Of a stretch of 64,000 bases of DNA, positions 33,575 to 41,647 are shown piece by piece (position 1 is the first letter of the stretch; every line of letters begins with the position of its first letter). The translations under genes and the position numbers were made by a program. The notes beneath the pieces are model-generated. The model was not told where the DNA came from. It searched no databases and saw nothing but the letters and a program-made list of their open reading frames with translations. The DNA is from Polyangiaceae bacterium (GTDB taxonomy: Bacteria; Myxococcota_A; Polyangia; Polyangiales; Polyangiaceae). The stretch is taken from assembly GCA_025937785.1 (NCBI GenBank), contig JAICQQ010000001.1, positions 1 through 64,000 on the forward strand, written 5' to 3'.

Positions 33575-34984
33575 TCACAAGAAGCCGCGGAGCAGCAGGT
33601 ACGCGAGCGCGAAGACGAATGGCGCGAGCGCGAGTTTGATACCCAGCGCGTACGTCCCGTGGTCGTAGGCACCCAGCGCGAGGGTGAGCTTCTCGACCTC
33701 CCTTTCGTGTGCCTCGACCCGGTCGTCGGCACCCTGGACGCGATCCAGCAGGATTCGATCCACGGGGATGGCGCCTTTCAGGTCGAGCACGGCGAAGGCG
33801 ATGCGCTTGGCCACGCCGACGTAGCTCGCCTTCGCGCTGCGGGTTCGTGAAACTTCCTGCTCGACTTGCTGCTGAGTGTTCCTGACAGTCAATGCTCTCT
33901 CGGCGCGGACGGCGGCGATTTGTCGCTCGATATCGAAGAGAGGCTGCTCGCCCTCTTCGAGCGCCAGGCTCGCCGCTGCCACCGGCGCTTCGCAGCCTTT
34001 CAGCTCGGCCTCCAGCGTGGCTTCGGTCCCGCTCAGCTCGGAGTGCAGGCGAGCCAGCGCCGCGGGCATCGCGCCGCCGTCGGGCCCCACGATGGCGCGG
34101 GCCTTCTCGGTAGCGTTGCGAAGCTCGATCCGCACGCGCTTGAGCTTGGCGCTCGTACGCTGATGATCGGCTGCCCGTGCGTCACGCTCGCGCCGGAGCT
34201 TCTCGACGACTTTGGCTCGTTCCCCTCGTTCGGATTCGAGTCGGTTCAAGTCCGCGTCGTGAACGCCGATCACCTGGCTGACGGTCGAGTTGGTGGTTGC
34301 CAGCGTCTGCTCCTGACCTTCGAGCGCCCGCTTCGCCTCCGACAGCTCGGCCAGCAAAGCCTGGAAGCGGTCTTGTTTCTCGAGCTGCTCCGTGAGCGAC
34401 AGCGTCAGATCGACGAGTAAACGGTCGCGCTCGGCTTCGCGTGTGGCAAGTTCATCCTGCCGGAAACGCAGCAGACGCGCGAGCTCGTGCTTACGGTTCC
34501 AGACGCGCCACGCGTAAGCAGGCGCGAGGTAAAACGCAGTGCCCCTCCCATAAGCCGCGCACTCGGCGATCTCCTCGGGGGTCACGCTGCTCGGTTTTGC
34601 GTCGTTCGCCCGTCCTCGCGGCCACGGTCGCGTGTCGACGGGTGCATCGACGGGTTCGACCGCGACGACCTCGTCGAGCGCGAAGTCGTCGTCCAGGGAC
34701 GCGAGTGTGCCATAGCCCGGCGCGGGCTGATGGCGTTGGGTGCGCGCGAACGGCGCTTCGCTTTCGAGCTCGAGGGATCCAGCCAGCTCCAGGTCCAGCT
34801 CGAGGTCAGCCTCCGCTCCGGCGGGGGATCGTCCGCGCGTTCCGATCTGGTGAGAGCCCGATCGGGGCCGGGTCGCCGTGGACCGAACAGCGGGGGTACG
34901 AGCTGGCGGCAGAGGCGGCCCGAGGTCGAGGTCCGGTACGTCGAACGTTGGCGCGGGAGGGGCTCTCCTGGAAGTGGACACCAT
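33575..34984 (-). CDS. Coiled-coil membrane protein, unknown function
   Basis: The ATG at 34984 is preferred to the GTG at 35005. About 130 Pro/acidic disordered residues precede a long coiled coil (about residues 170-400, e.g. RFRQDELATREAERDRLLVDL, EQTLATTNSTVSQVIG), and a C-terminal membrane helix (LALAPFVFALAYLLLRGFL) anchors the protein. It is third in a run with a TPR-like membrane protein and cytochrome oxidase subunit III. No enzymatic motif is seen. A structural or envelope-spanning role is conceivable but unproven. Confidence 0.65.
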   Translation of the reverse strand: MVSTSRRAPPAPTFDVPDLDLGPPLPPARTPAVRSTATRPRSGSHQIGTRGRSPAGAEADLELDLELAGSLELESEAPFARTQRHQPAPGYGTLASLDDDFALDEVVAVEPVDAPVDTRPWPRGRANDAKPSSVTPEEIAECAAYGRGTAFYLAPAYAWRVWNRKHELARLLRFRQDELATREAERDRLLVDLTLSLTEQLEKQDRFQALLAELSEAKRALEGQEQTLATTNSTVSQVIGVHDADLNRLESERGERAKVVEKLRRERDARAADHQRTSAKLKRVRIELRNATEKARAIVGPDGGAMPAALARLHSELSGTEATLEAELKGCEAPVAAASLALEEGEQPLFDIERQIAAVRAERALTVRNTQQQVEQEVSRTRSAKASYVGVAKRIAFAVLDLKGAIPVDRILLDRVQGADDRVEAHEREVEKLTLALGAYDHGTYALGIKLALAPFVFALAYLLLRGFL

Positions 34985-35012
34985 CGCAAAGTCTAGCGTC
35001 CCCACGCCACCC

Positions 35013-35768
35013 CTACAAACGCTCTTCTAACTCTCGTTGGAAGTGATGGAAGACGGAGTCTTCGGGCCAATTGGGTACGCTCTGGAGCAGCTCGCGCGCC
35101 TTCAGTGGCTGACCTAGGTCTACATAGGCGACTGCCGCCGCATACCGCATGGGCCAGTGGACGAGCGGGTTCTCTCCGGCAGCGTGCTTCAGCGCGGCGA
35201 TGTCGCGGTCCTCGGCCTGGTGTGCGAACGACTTGGCGAACGCCACGACCGCTGCGCGCAGCGACGCGATGCGCGCCTGCATGAAGGGGCTCGCCGGCAC
35301 GATCGGCAGGCTGGCAAGGTGGTTCGCGCTGCTCAGCGCTTGCGCGGACTGCCCGTCGAAGGCCGAAATCAGGGTCTGCAACAGCAGTCGGTGTTCCAGC
35401 GCAGCGTCCCAGGCGCGTCCGCGTTTGGCTTGATCGAGGGCGCGCCGCGCCCCGTCGAGCATCCCGTGCGCGGCGAGCAGCGTGGCGATCACTAGCGGGC
35501 GCATCGTTTCCGAGTGGGGGACGCGCCGCAGGGACTCGTGCCAGGCTTCGAGCACCAGCGCGACGTTGCCGGAGGTGAGCAGTCGCCGCATGCGCCGGCG
35601 ATCGAGGAAACGCTTGAGTGCGAACACGCCGAGGCCGAGCGCCAGCGCAGCACCCAACCATGGGGTTTCGATGCCGGTTTGAATCGTCAGGGCGACCGCG
35701 GCGGCGGAGCCCACGAAGAAGAGCCAGGCGCCTAGCTTCGAGCGCATGAACCAAGGAATCAGCATCAA
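35013..35768 (-). CDS. Membrane-anchored helical-repeat (TPR-like) protein
   Basis: An N-terminal hydrophobic stretch of two segments (WLFFVGSAAAVALTIQ, GAALALGLGVFAL) is followed by about 180 residues of helical hairpins resembling TPRs (AAHGMLDGARRALDQAKRGR, YAAAVAYVDLGQPLKARELL). The ATG overlaps the end of the oxidase subunit III gene by 4 nt. It is likely to face the cytoplasm or periplasm as a scaffold. The function is unknown, and the coupling to an oxidase subunit is the only hint. Confidence 0.6.
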   Translation of the reverse strand: MMLIPWFMRSKLGAWLFFVGSAAAVALTIQTGIETPWLGAALALGLGVFALKRFLDRRRMRRLLTSGNVALVLEAWHESLRRVPHSETMRPLVIATLLAAHGMLDGARRALDQAKRGRAWDAALEHRLLLQTLISAFDGQSAQALSSANHLASLPIVPASPFMQARIASLRAAVVAFAKSFAHQAEDRDIAALKHAAGENPLVHWPMRYAAAVAYVDLGQPLKARELLQSVPNWPEDSVFHHFQRELEERL

Positions 35769-36367
35769 GTACCTACGAGCAAGGTGACGAAGAGCAGCAG
35801 CCAGACGATTCCCAGAAAGTGCCAGTATTGCACGCAGTATTCGAGCCCTGCGCTGCGCGAGCTCGAATAGTCACCGCCGTTCATCTTGCTGGTGACGATC
35901 GCCAGCGGAACGAAGCCCGCCAGCACGTGCGCCGCGTGGAGCCCGGTCAAAAAGTAGAACGTGAACGGATAGAGCGTGTTTTGCTCTGGGACGGCGCGAC
36001 CGAGATACAACCAGCACAAAACCTGGCACAAGACGAACAAGAGCGCGAGCAGCCAAGCGGCGCTGAGCGCACGGCCTGCGCTCAGCAGTCGATTCTGGCG
36101 CGTGCTCCGCAGGCTGAACTCGAGCGTGGCGCTGAGTGCGACGATCGTCGCCGTGCTAAGCCATAGCGTCTTGGGCAACGGAGGCATGCCCGGCGCGATC
36201 CAAGTGGTGTTTTGCGCGCGCGTGATGGCGTAGCCGGCGACGCTGGCGGCGAACAAGACCGTCAGAGACGCGAGCAGGATGCACATCCCCAGCTGGCCGC
36301 TGGACACGCGAAACGAGGGTTCGCGCGGGCCGTGCCGTTCGGTGTCGGCGGCAGAGGGACGGTGCAC
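35765..36367 (-). CDS. Haem-copper oxidase subunit III
   Basis: The 200-residue protein has five predicted membrane helices and subunit III features: QLGMCILLASLTVLFAAS near the start, the YPFTFYFLTGLHAAHVLAG segment with its conserved His residues, and the terminal YWHFLGIVWLLLFVTL. Subunits I, II and assembly factors are not nearby, which is unusual for a terminal oxidase operon. It leads a small unit with a TPR-like and a coiled-coil membrane protein. It might serve a cytochrome c or quinol oxidase encoded elsewhere. Confidence 0.85.
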   Translation of the reverse strand: MHRPSAADTERHGPREPSFRVSSGQLGMCILLASLTVLFAASVAGYAITRAQNTTWIAPGMPPLPKTLWLSTATIVALSATLEFSLRSTRQNRLLSAGRALSAAWLLALLFVLCQVLCWLYLGRAVPEQNTLYPFTFYFLTGLHAAHVLAGFVPLAIVTSKMNGGDYSSSRSAGLEYCVQYWHFLGIVWLLLFVTLLVGT

Positions 36368-36526
36368 CCGCTAAGTTTGGCTCTTCGTCTCCGGAACGCC
36401 CACCCGTGCACCGAAAACTCGCCGTGGGCGCTGGCTCGTACGGCAAAAAAGCCCGCGATTGCCCGGTGGGCGCTGGACAAAGCCTCCGCCCTGCATTAAG
36501 TCGACTCGAGAGTTCGAGGACTCCAT

Positions 36527-36609
36527 GTGGGTCCGCCAACAGCGCAGCCAGAACCCCGCCAGGCCCGGAAGGGAGCAACGGTACGGAAAAGCGAGTGTGG
36601 CGGGCCCTT
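36527..36609 (+). ncRNA. ffs: Signal recognition particle RNA (small, 4.5S type)
   Basis: The sequence contains the universal SRP domain IV core, CCAGGCCCGGAAGGGAGCA, with GGAA tetraloop, flanked by the asymmetric internal-loop bases. The outer ends pair perfectly except one G-U: GGGTCCGCCA at 36529-36538 with TGGCGGGCCC at 36598-36607. A run of five T follows at 36613-36617. This gives the roughly 80-100 nt hairpin of bacterial small SRP RNA, which binds Ffh. Exact 5' and 3' ends are estimated from the helix. Confidence 0.88.
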
Positions 36610-36623
36610 CAATTTTTCGTGGG

Positions 36624-37307
36624 TCAGACGCCGAACATCTCGATCACACCGCCGTTGTGGGCGAGCGGTGCCTCGAGCGCGTAGTGCACTAGCGTGCTCG
36701 CGACGTCTGCGGGCGTCATGCGCGGTGAGAACCCGCTGCCAGCGAGCATGGTGGTATCTACTGAACCGGGGAGCACGGCGACCGCCATCAATCCGTGGTC
36801 GCTCACTTCTTCCGCCAGACTTTTCACGAAGCCGACGAGTCCCCATTTCGAAGCACAGTAGGCGGCTGCCCCCGCTGATCCCAACGTGGACGAAATGCTC
36901 CCGACGAACACCAGGCGGCCCGAGCGCCGCTCCAGCATGCTCGGCAGCCACTCGCGCGTGATCAGGAATGGCGCCGTCAAGTTCACCGCCAGCTGGCGTG
37001 CGAGCGAGCCCGGTGTGGTGTCGACGATGCGGGCACGCTCGACGACGCCGGCGTTGTGAATGACGGCCGCGGGGGTACCGAGCGAGTCCTGCACGCGGCG
37101 CGCGACGGCCACGGTTTGCCCGGTGTCGGCGAGGTCGGCGTGAAAGCTCGTAGCGCTGACCCCCTGGCTCGCGAGTTCGCGGACCGTCTCCGCCAGCTCG
37201 GGGGACTCGCGGCCGATGAGCGCCACTGCCGCACCCCGGCGCCCCAGCATGATCGCGGTGGCCCGGCCAATACCGCGGCTCGCGCCGGTGATCGCGACCA
37301 GGGTCAC
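36624..37307 (-). CDS. Short-chain dehydrogenase/reductase (FolE-linked)
   Basis: The GTG at 37307 overlaps the folE stop codon (GTGA), which fixes the start and discards the long N-terminus of the track ORF. The 227-residue protein has the Rossmann motif TGASRGIGRA, the IHNAGVVE motif, and the catalytic Ser and YxxxK in SISSTLGSAGAAAYCASKWG. Its coupling to a GTP cyclohydrolase I gene suggests a pteridine substrate (a dihydropterin or sepiapterin-like reductase), but SDR sequence alone does not show it. The MerR regulator upstream may control the unit. Confidence 0.85.
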   Translation of the reverse strand: MTLVAITGASRGIGRATAIMLGRRGAAVALIGRESPELAETVRELASQGVSATSFHADLADTGQTVAVARRVQDSLGTPAAVIHNAGVVERARIVDTTPGSLARQLAVNLTAPFLITREWLPSMLERRSGRLVFVGSISSTLGSAGAAAYCASKWGLVGFVKSLAEEVSDHGLMAVAVLPGSVDTTMLAGSGFSPRMTPADVASTLVHYALEAPLAHNGGVIEMFGV

Positions 37308-37882
37308 TGCTCGGGTTCCGAGCCGAGCGCCAGTGAGAGCGCTGCCAGACCGGGGGCCGTGGCGAAGCTGCCAGCGGCGGCCGTGCTCGCGACCGAAGCG
37401 TGGTGCTGTTCGGCGCCACGGGCGCTCAGGCAGCTGTGCCGCAGTTCGAGCCGGCAGTACGCGCCGCCGGCACCGTGGCTGACCAGGCTGTCCACGACGT
37501 TGGTGCCGATCTGCTCTTGGAGGCTCAGCCGACGAGCGTAGGTTTGCACCAACTTCGCGAGCGTTCCGAGCCCGAGGATGCGCGGCCCAGGCTCGTAGGC
37601 CACGGTCGCGGCGCCCACGGCGGGCATCAGATGGTGAGGGCACACGGTGGAAACGTTCACGCCGCGCACCACCACGATCCCGGAGCGTCCGCCGGGGGAG
37701 GGTTCTGAACCCGCCTGCAAAAGCTCCGGGATATCGACGCTGTAGCCGGCCAAGAGCTCGTCGAGGAAGGCGTCGACGACCCGGCGTGGCGTGTCGCGCA
37801 GGATTTCCGTGGTCGGGTCATGACCGAGAGCTTTCAGGAAGTCCCGGATGGCCCGTTCGGCGTCGGGTCTCGAAATGGCCAT
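37304..37882 (-). CDS. folE: GTP cyclohydrolase I
   Basis: The ATG at 37882 (TGATG overlap with the merR stop) gives 192 residues. FolE landmarks are present: IRDFLKALGHDPTTEILRDTPRRV at the N-terminus, the zinc and catalytic segment STVCPHHLMPAVGAATVAYEPG, ILGLGTLAKLVQTYARRLSLQEQIG, and the second zinc ligand region ELRHSCLSARGAEQHH. It converts GTP to 7,8-dihydroneopterin triphosphate, the first step of folate and tetrahydropterin synthesis. It sits between a MerR regulator and an SDR gene with no other fol genes nearby. Confidence 0.93.
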   Translation of the reverse strand: MAISRPDAERAIRDFLKALGHDPTTEILRDTPRRVVDAFLDELLAGYSVDIPELLQAGSEPSPGGRSGIVVVRGVNVSTVCPHHLMPAVGAATVAYEPGPRILGLGTLAKLVQTYARRLSLQEQIGTNVVDSLVSHGAGGAYCRLELRHSCLSARGAEQHHASVASTAAAGSFATAPGLAALSLALGSEPEQ

Positions 37883-38421
37883 CACTCGGTTCGGTCGAGC
37901 TTCCACAATACGCCCACCGCACTCGGGAGCTCCTTGTCTCCGTGAAAGCGTTCGCACTCCGCGCAGCGCTTGGGGAACAAGGGACTCGAGGTGCAATCCT
38001 TGCAGCGCTCCAGGTACTGGCACGCTCCGCTCAGGCTGTCTTTGACGCGTTGCAAGACGGTGAGGCGTTCGGTGATCGTCGCGAGTTGCTCGTTGAGGCG
38101 GGCCAAGAGCAGGTTCACGGCCTCGGCGCCGCTGGCCGCAGTGTCCTTCATGTCGAGCAGCTCTTTGATGCTCTCGAGGGAAAAGCCAGCTGCCCTGAGG
38201 TCGGTGACGAGCGCCAGCTTCTTCAACTCCCAAGCACCGAACAGCCGATGGCCGCCCTCGGTGCGGTGCTGAGGAACCAAGATACCGGCCTCTTCGTAGA
38301 AGCGCACCGTACGCAACGTGCTGCCCGAGAGGCGCGCCATGTCGCCCGTCGTGAGCAAGCCGTCGCGGCGGCGGGGCGAATCTTCGTCAGGCTTGTCCGC
38401 GGGTGCGGATCGAGTGGACAT
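37882..38421 (-). CDS. MerR family transcriptional regulator with Cys-rich C-terminus
   Basis: The 179-residue protein has a MerR winged-helix DNA-binding domain (LTTGDMARLSGSTLRTVRFYEEAGIL, then GGHRLFGAWELKKLALVTDLRAAGF), a dimerisation coiled coil (AEAVNLLLARLNEQLATITERL) and a C-terminal cysteine group (CQYLERCKDC...KRCAEC). Five cysteines in this pattern could bind a metal or an iron-sulphur cluster, as in some MerR sensors. It is the first gene of the merR-folE-SDR unit with overlapping stop/start codons, so it probably regulates that unit. No operator is identified upstream. Confidence 0.85.
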   Translation of the reverse strand: MSTRSAPADKPDEDSPRRRDGLLTTGDMARLSGSTLRTVRFYEEAGILVPQHRTEGGHRLFGAWELKKLALVTDLRAAGFSLESIKELLDMKDTAASGAEAVNLLLARLNEQLATITERLTVLQRVKDSLSGACQYLERCKDCTSSPLFPKRCAECERFHGDKELPSAVGVLWKLDRTE

Positions 38422-38564
38422 CGAGGAAAACTTTCGCGGGACTCATGAGGAAGATAGAAGCAGCCCGCCAACCGGTCAAGCGGGCGGCTCGAATCCGGGC
38501 GTGAGGACGGCCGCCACCTCGCGTGAAACCCCGCGATTCCACGCCGCAGTTGGTCGCTCGCTGC

Positions 38565-39449
38565 CTATTCGGCAGCTGCGGGCCAGAGGGAGATCACGAA
38601 CTTGGTCAGGAAGAAGTCTGCGATCAGAATGGCGATGGAAATGACCACGACCGTTCGAGTCGTGCTGTTCCCGACCCCGGCGGTGCCTCCGGTAGTCATC
38701 ATTCCGAAGTAGCAACCCGTAAGGGCGATGATGGCGCCGAAGAACGGCGTCTTCGCGAGCCCCATCAGTACGTCCATCATCTGCAGGGTCTCGAGCGCGC
38801 TCGTGTAGAAGAAGGCAGCCGGGATGTCGAACTGAGTGTCGACGATCAGCATCGCGCCGCCGAAGCCGAGGTAGAGCGAAAACATACCCACCACGGGAAT
38901 GACGATCACGGACGCCACGAAGCGCGGCCATACCAATTTCTTGAGAGGGTCGGCGCCGAGCGCGCGGATGGCGTCAATCTGCTCCGTGACAGCCATCGAG
39001 CCGACTTCAGCCGCCATACCGGCGCCGATGCGCCCACCGACGATCACGGCGGTCAACGTCGGTGACAACTCGCGCGCGAAGGTGAGCGCGATCACGCGGC
39101 CCGTGTATTCGAGCCCGCCGAACTTTCGCAGACCAAAGGCGAACTGCACGGCCATCACCATGCCTACGAACACGCTCGTCACGACGACGATGCCGAGTGA
39201 TCGGACCCCCACCGTCTCTAGCTGTCGGACGATCTCGCCCCACTCGAAAGGTCGTCGGAAGCCGGCCCGGAAGGTGCCGACCGTCATCTCGAAGATGCGA
39301 CCCAAGTGGTTGAGAAATGCCAAGAGCTTCGCGCGCCGCTCCTGGGCGGGGGTCGGCAGCGGCGGCGGCAGCACGCTGGCTCGGCCGACGCTGGGCCGAT
39401 CGACCATGCTGGGCCGATCGACGGAGTCGGGTGACGTCTGATCCGTCAT
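38565..39449 (-). CDS. mlaE: MlaE family lipid ABC transporter permease
   Basis: The 294-residue protein matches the MlaE/YrbE permease family: GEIVRQLETVGVRSLGIVVVTSVFVGMVMAVQ, LSPTLTAVIVGGRIGAGMAAEVGSM, and AVTEQIDAIRALGADPLKKLVWPR, then further membrane helices to the C-terminus. MlaE works with an MlaF-type ATPase and MCE proteins to move phospholipids across the envelope. Neither is adjacent; instead a small lipoprotein gene overlaps its start by 4 nt. The first 50 residues are a low-complexity cytoplasmic extension (VDRPSMVDRPSVGRASVLPP). Confidence 0.9.
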   Translation of the reverse strand: MTDQTSPDSVDRPSMVDRPSVGRASVLPPPLPTPAQERRAKLLAFLNHLGRIFEMTVGTFRAGFRRPFEWGEIVRQLETVGVRSLGIVVVTSVFVGMVMAVQFAFGLRKFGGLEYTGRVIALTFARELSPTLTAVIVGGRIGAGMAAEVGSMAVTEQIDAIRALGADPLKKLVWPRFVASVIVIPVVGMFSLYLGFGGAMLIVDTQFDIPAAFFYTSALETLQMMDVLMGLAKTPFFGAIIALTGCYFGMMTTGGTAGVGNSTTRTVVVISIAILIADFFLTKFVISLWPAAAE

Positions 39450-39976
39450 GTCTTCACCGTCTCGAAGCCACCGACGAACGCGTCGAAGGGTTGAACCTCG
39501 ACCCCGTCGGAGTCAGCGATGAGCATGAAGTCGAACACGCAGCCGTCCTTCTTCAGGACGTACACCACGTAGCGCTTGGGCACGCCGTCGAGGCTCGCCG
39601 TAATCTCGGTCCGGAGCGACTCGCGGCCTGCGACGTCGATGCGCTTTTGCGAGTGCACCTGGCGTTCGGTGAAATGCAAAAAGAGATGGTGGGTTAGCGA
39701 AGCCAGGGGAACGTCGTCACCGTCCAAGTTGCAGCGACCGTTCACCGCAACGGTGGCCCCGTGCTGATCGTCGCGGTACGCGAGCAGCGCTTGGTTCACC
39801 TCGATCGGACGCCAACTGTCAGGCGTGGGCCCGACGCGGAACGCGAACTCGTCGTTCTGGTAAACCCGCCCATCGAAGCTCGGCCCCGACGCACATCCGA
39901 AGACCGCCAGCGCCAGCGCGAGCCCGGCGCAGCTCTGCTGAACGCGACCGAAAGTGTTGGCGGTTCGGGAACCCAT
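39446..39976 (-). CDS. Small lipoprotein coupled to mlaE
   Basis: The ATG at 39976 starts a signal sequence with lipobox AVFGCAS, so the mature 150-residue protein should be membrane-anchored. The mature sequence is a mixed alpha/beta domain (NDEFAFRVGPTPDSWRPIEV, TAVNGRCNLDGDDVPLASLTHHLF-type segments). It shares a 4-nt overlap with the MlaE permease gene downstream, so a role in lipid trafficking is plausible but not proven. No named family was recognised. Confidence 0.7.
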   Translation of the reverse strand: MGSRTANTFGRVQQSCAGLALALAVFGCASGPSFDGRVYQNDEFAFRVGPTPDSWRPIEVNQALLAYRDDQHGATVAVNGRCNLDGDDVPLASLTHHLFLHFTERQVHSQKRIDVAGRESLRTEITASLDGVPKRYVVYVLKKDGCVFDFMLIADSDGVEVQPFDAFVGGFETVKT

Positions 39977-40042
39977 TCGGCGCGAGAGTAGCACGGGTTC
40001 GCGCGGTGGCGGCCCCGACACGCGGTTTCGGAATGGAAAGCG

Positions 40043-40780
40043 TCAGACGCCGATGAACAGCCGGTGGGCGAAGTTACGTTCCAGCTTGGCGCGAAGCACC
40101 TTGTCGGCCGCAGTCTCGATATCGTATTCGACACGCTTGAATTCGAAGCGCTTTTTGTCGGTATCATAGACCGTGTAGCTGGCGCGATTGTCGTAGTCGC
40201 GGGGTTGACCCACCGAGCCCACGCTAACGATGTACTTCTGATCGGGGTGTAGGTCGAAGTCGATCGGGGGTAGCTCTTCTACCGAATTGCGGGTGAGCGC
40301 GAAGACCTTGCACAGGTGAGAATGCCCGATCAGGGTGAGGTGCCCGAGCTCTTCGTACATGGGCAGGCACTCGCGCGCTTGTTCGGGCGCGAAGATATAC
40401 TCGAACTCTTCCAGGCGCACGGGTGAGCCGTGGCAAAGTTGCACGTTGTGTTCCGGCAATCGCACCTGGTACGGGAGCCCGCGCAGCCACACCATGTTCT
40501 CTTCAGAGAGCAGCTGCGCGTGAGTGTCGAGGGCGTTGCGAGCGGCCTCGTAGTAGTACGAGTAGTCCATGCGGCCGGCGACCGCGGCGTCGTGGTTCCC
40601 CAGGATCGTCGCCTCGACCAGCCCGCGCACCACGTCCGCGCACTCGTTCGGCGAGCCCCCGTAACCCACCGTGTCGCCCAAGCAGTAGTAACGGTCGATG
40701 GATTCGGACTTGAACGCCTCGAGCACCGCGCTGAGCGCTTCGTAGTTGGCGTGGATATCGCTGAGAATGCCCAGACGCAT
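40043..40780 (-). CDS. Calcineurin-like metallophosphoesterase
   Basis: The 245-residue protein has the full metallophosphoesterase motif set: GILSDIHANYEALSAV (DxH), YYCLGDTVGYGGSPNE (GDxxGYG), ATILGNHDAAVAG (GNHD), VQLCHGSPV and IGHSHLCKVF (GHSH). The family cleaves phosphomono- or diesters, including cyclic nucleotides and dinucleoside polyphosphates in related members. The specific substrate is unknown. The start MRLGILSD is the only plausible one. It stands alone. Confidence 0.88.
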   Translation of the reverse strand: MRLGILSDIHANYEALSAVLEAFKSESIDRYYCLGDTVGYGGSPNECADVVRGLVEATILGNHDAAVAGRMDYSYYYEAARNALDTHAQLLSEENMVWLRGLPYQVRLPEHNVQLCHGSPVRLEEFEYIFAPEQARECLPMYEELGHLTLIGHSHLCKVFALTRNSVEELPPIDFDLHPDQKYIVSVGSVGQPRDYDNRASYTVYDTDKKRFEFKRVEYDIETAADKVLRAKLERNFAHRLFIGV

Positions 40781-41030
40781 GAGAACAGGTAGCCTAGCAC
40801 GGCCGGCCCTAAACCGGACGTAGGGTTAGATATTCCGCCGCCAGGGGGTGGCACAAGGGGGTTGGGGGCCGATTTCTAGCCAAGTCCTGCAGGGTGCGCG
40901 GAAAGGCGTCCGTTTTCCAGAAAAAAAGGGACAGGCGGCGGGCCCGCCCGCGTGCTGCCCGCTCATTGGCGGGAACCCTTTCCAGCCGGCGCGGCGTACC
41001 CCCGGATCTGGCGGCCTGGGGCGAGCGAGG

Positions 41031-41633
41031 ATGCTACCTTCGCAGACCGTGCTGGAGTCAGTCCAAACCCCCGAGAACGTGCGTGAGCTGGCTGAGGCGT
41101 GTGAACAGTACGTGGTACGCGCGCTTGGATTTCAGCTCGACTACTCGACCGAAACCTTGCCCGTGCTGGACCAGTACCTGCTCGACGTGCGCGAGAGCGT
41201 CGAACGACGCCCGGATTTGATGCCGCTGCTGTCCCACGCCGTCGGGGCGTACTTCGGCGAGGTGATGTGCCGCACCATGGGCGGTTTCTGGCGCACGCCC
41301 TCGGCAAACGTCGTCGACTGGCAGGTGTGCTTGACCCATGTGTTCCTGTGGCTGAATCCGGTGGGCGCGGCGTGCGACGCGATCGCCGGCCACACCGGCC
41401 ACGGAGGGCCCAGCTCACAGCTGCGGGTCTCGCCCGAAGATCGCGAGTTCGTCCGTGCGCGGCTGGCACGTCTCGCGGAGGTCGACGAGGCGCAATACTA
41501 TCGCCTCTCGACACGGATCGAAGCCCTCGAGGTCGTCATCGAGGAGCTGCGCCGCCGGATGGAAGAACGCGGCTACGGCGACAGCGAGTTCGACGCCTCC
41601 GACTACGAAGCCGAGCAGCAACCGCCGATTTAG
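41031..41633 (+). CDS. Hypothetical soluble protein
   Basis: The ATG at 41031 gives 200 residues; the ORF upstream of it runs through a region with an A-run and a GGCGGGCCCGCC palindrome (40937-40948) that looks non-coding. The product is helical and acidic at the end, with a central segment RRPDLMPLLSHAVGAYFGEV and YRLSTRIEALEVVIEELRRRMEE near the C-terminus. No known domain is recognised. It is convergent with the lipoprotein gene downstream. Confidence 0.6.
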   Translation: MLPSQTVLESVQTPENVRELAEACEQYVVRALGFQLDYSTETLPVLDQYLLDVRESVERRPDLMPLLSHAVGAYFGEVMCRTMGGFWRTPSANVVDWQVCLTHVFLWLNPVGAACDAIAGHTGHGGPSSQLRVSPEDREFVRARLARLAEVDEAQYYRLSTRIEALEVVIEELRRRMEERGYGDSEFDASDYEAEQQPPI

Positions 41634-41647
41634 AGCTGAAAGCCCCC

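Noticed and set aside
36496-37419. 307-residue minus-strand ORF overlapping the SRP RNA and SDR gene
   Set aside because: It is an alternative frame of the SDR gene with Arg/Pro-rich sequence and runs into the SRP RNA.
40928-40936. AGGGACAGG, half of the 5719 element's end repeat
   Set aside because: Only 9 bp match, with no partner repeat in a reasonable distance; expected by chance in a window of this size.
40937-40948. GGCGGGCCCGCC palindrome upstream of the 41031 gene
   Set aside because: Short GC-only palindromes are common in such DNA; no repeat or linked feature supports a function.
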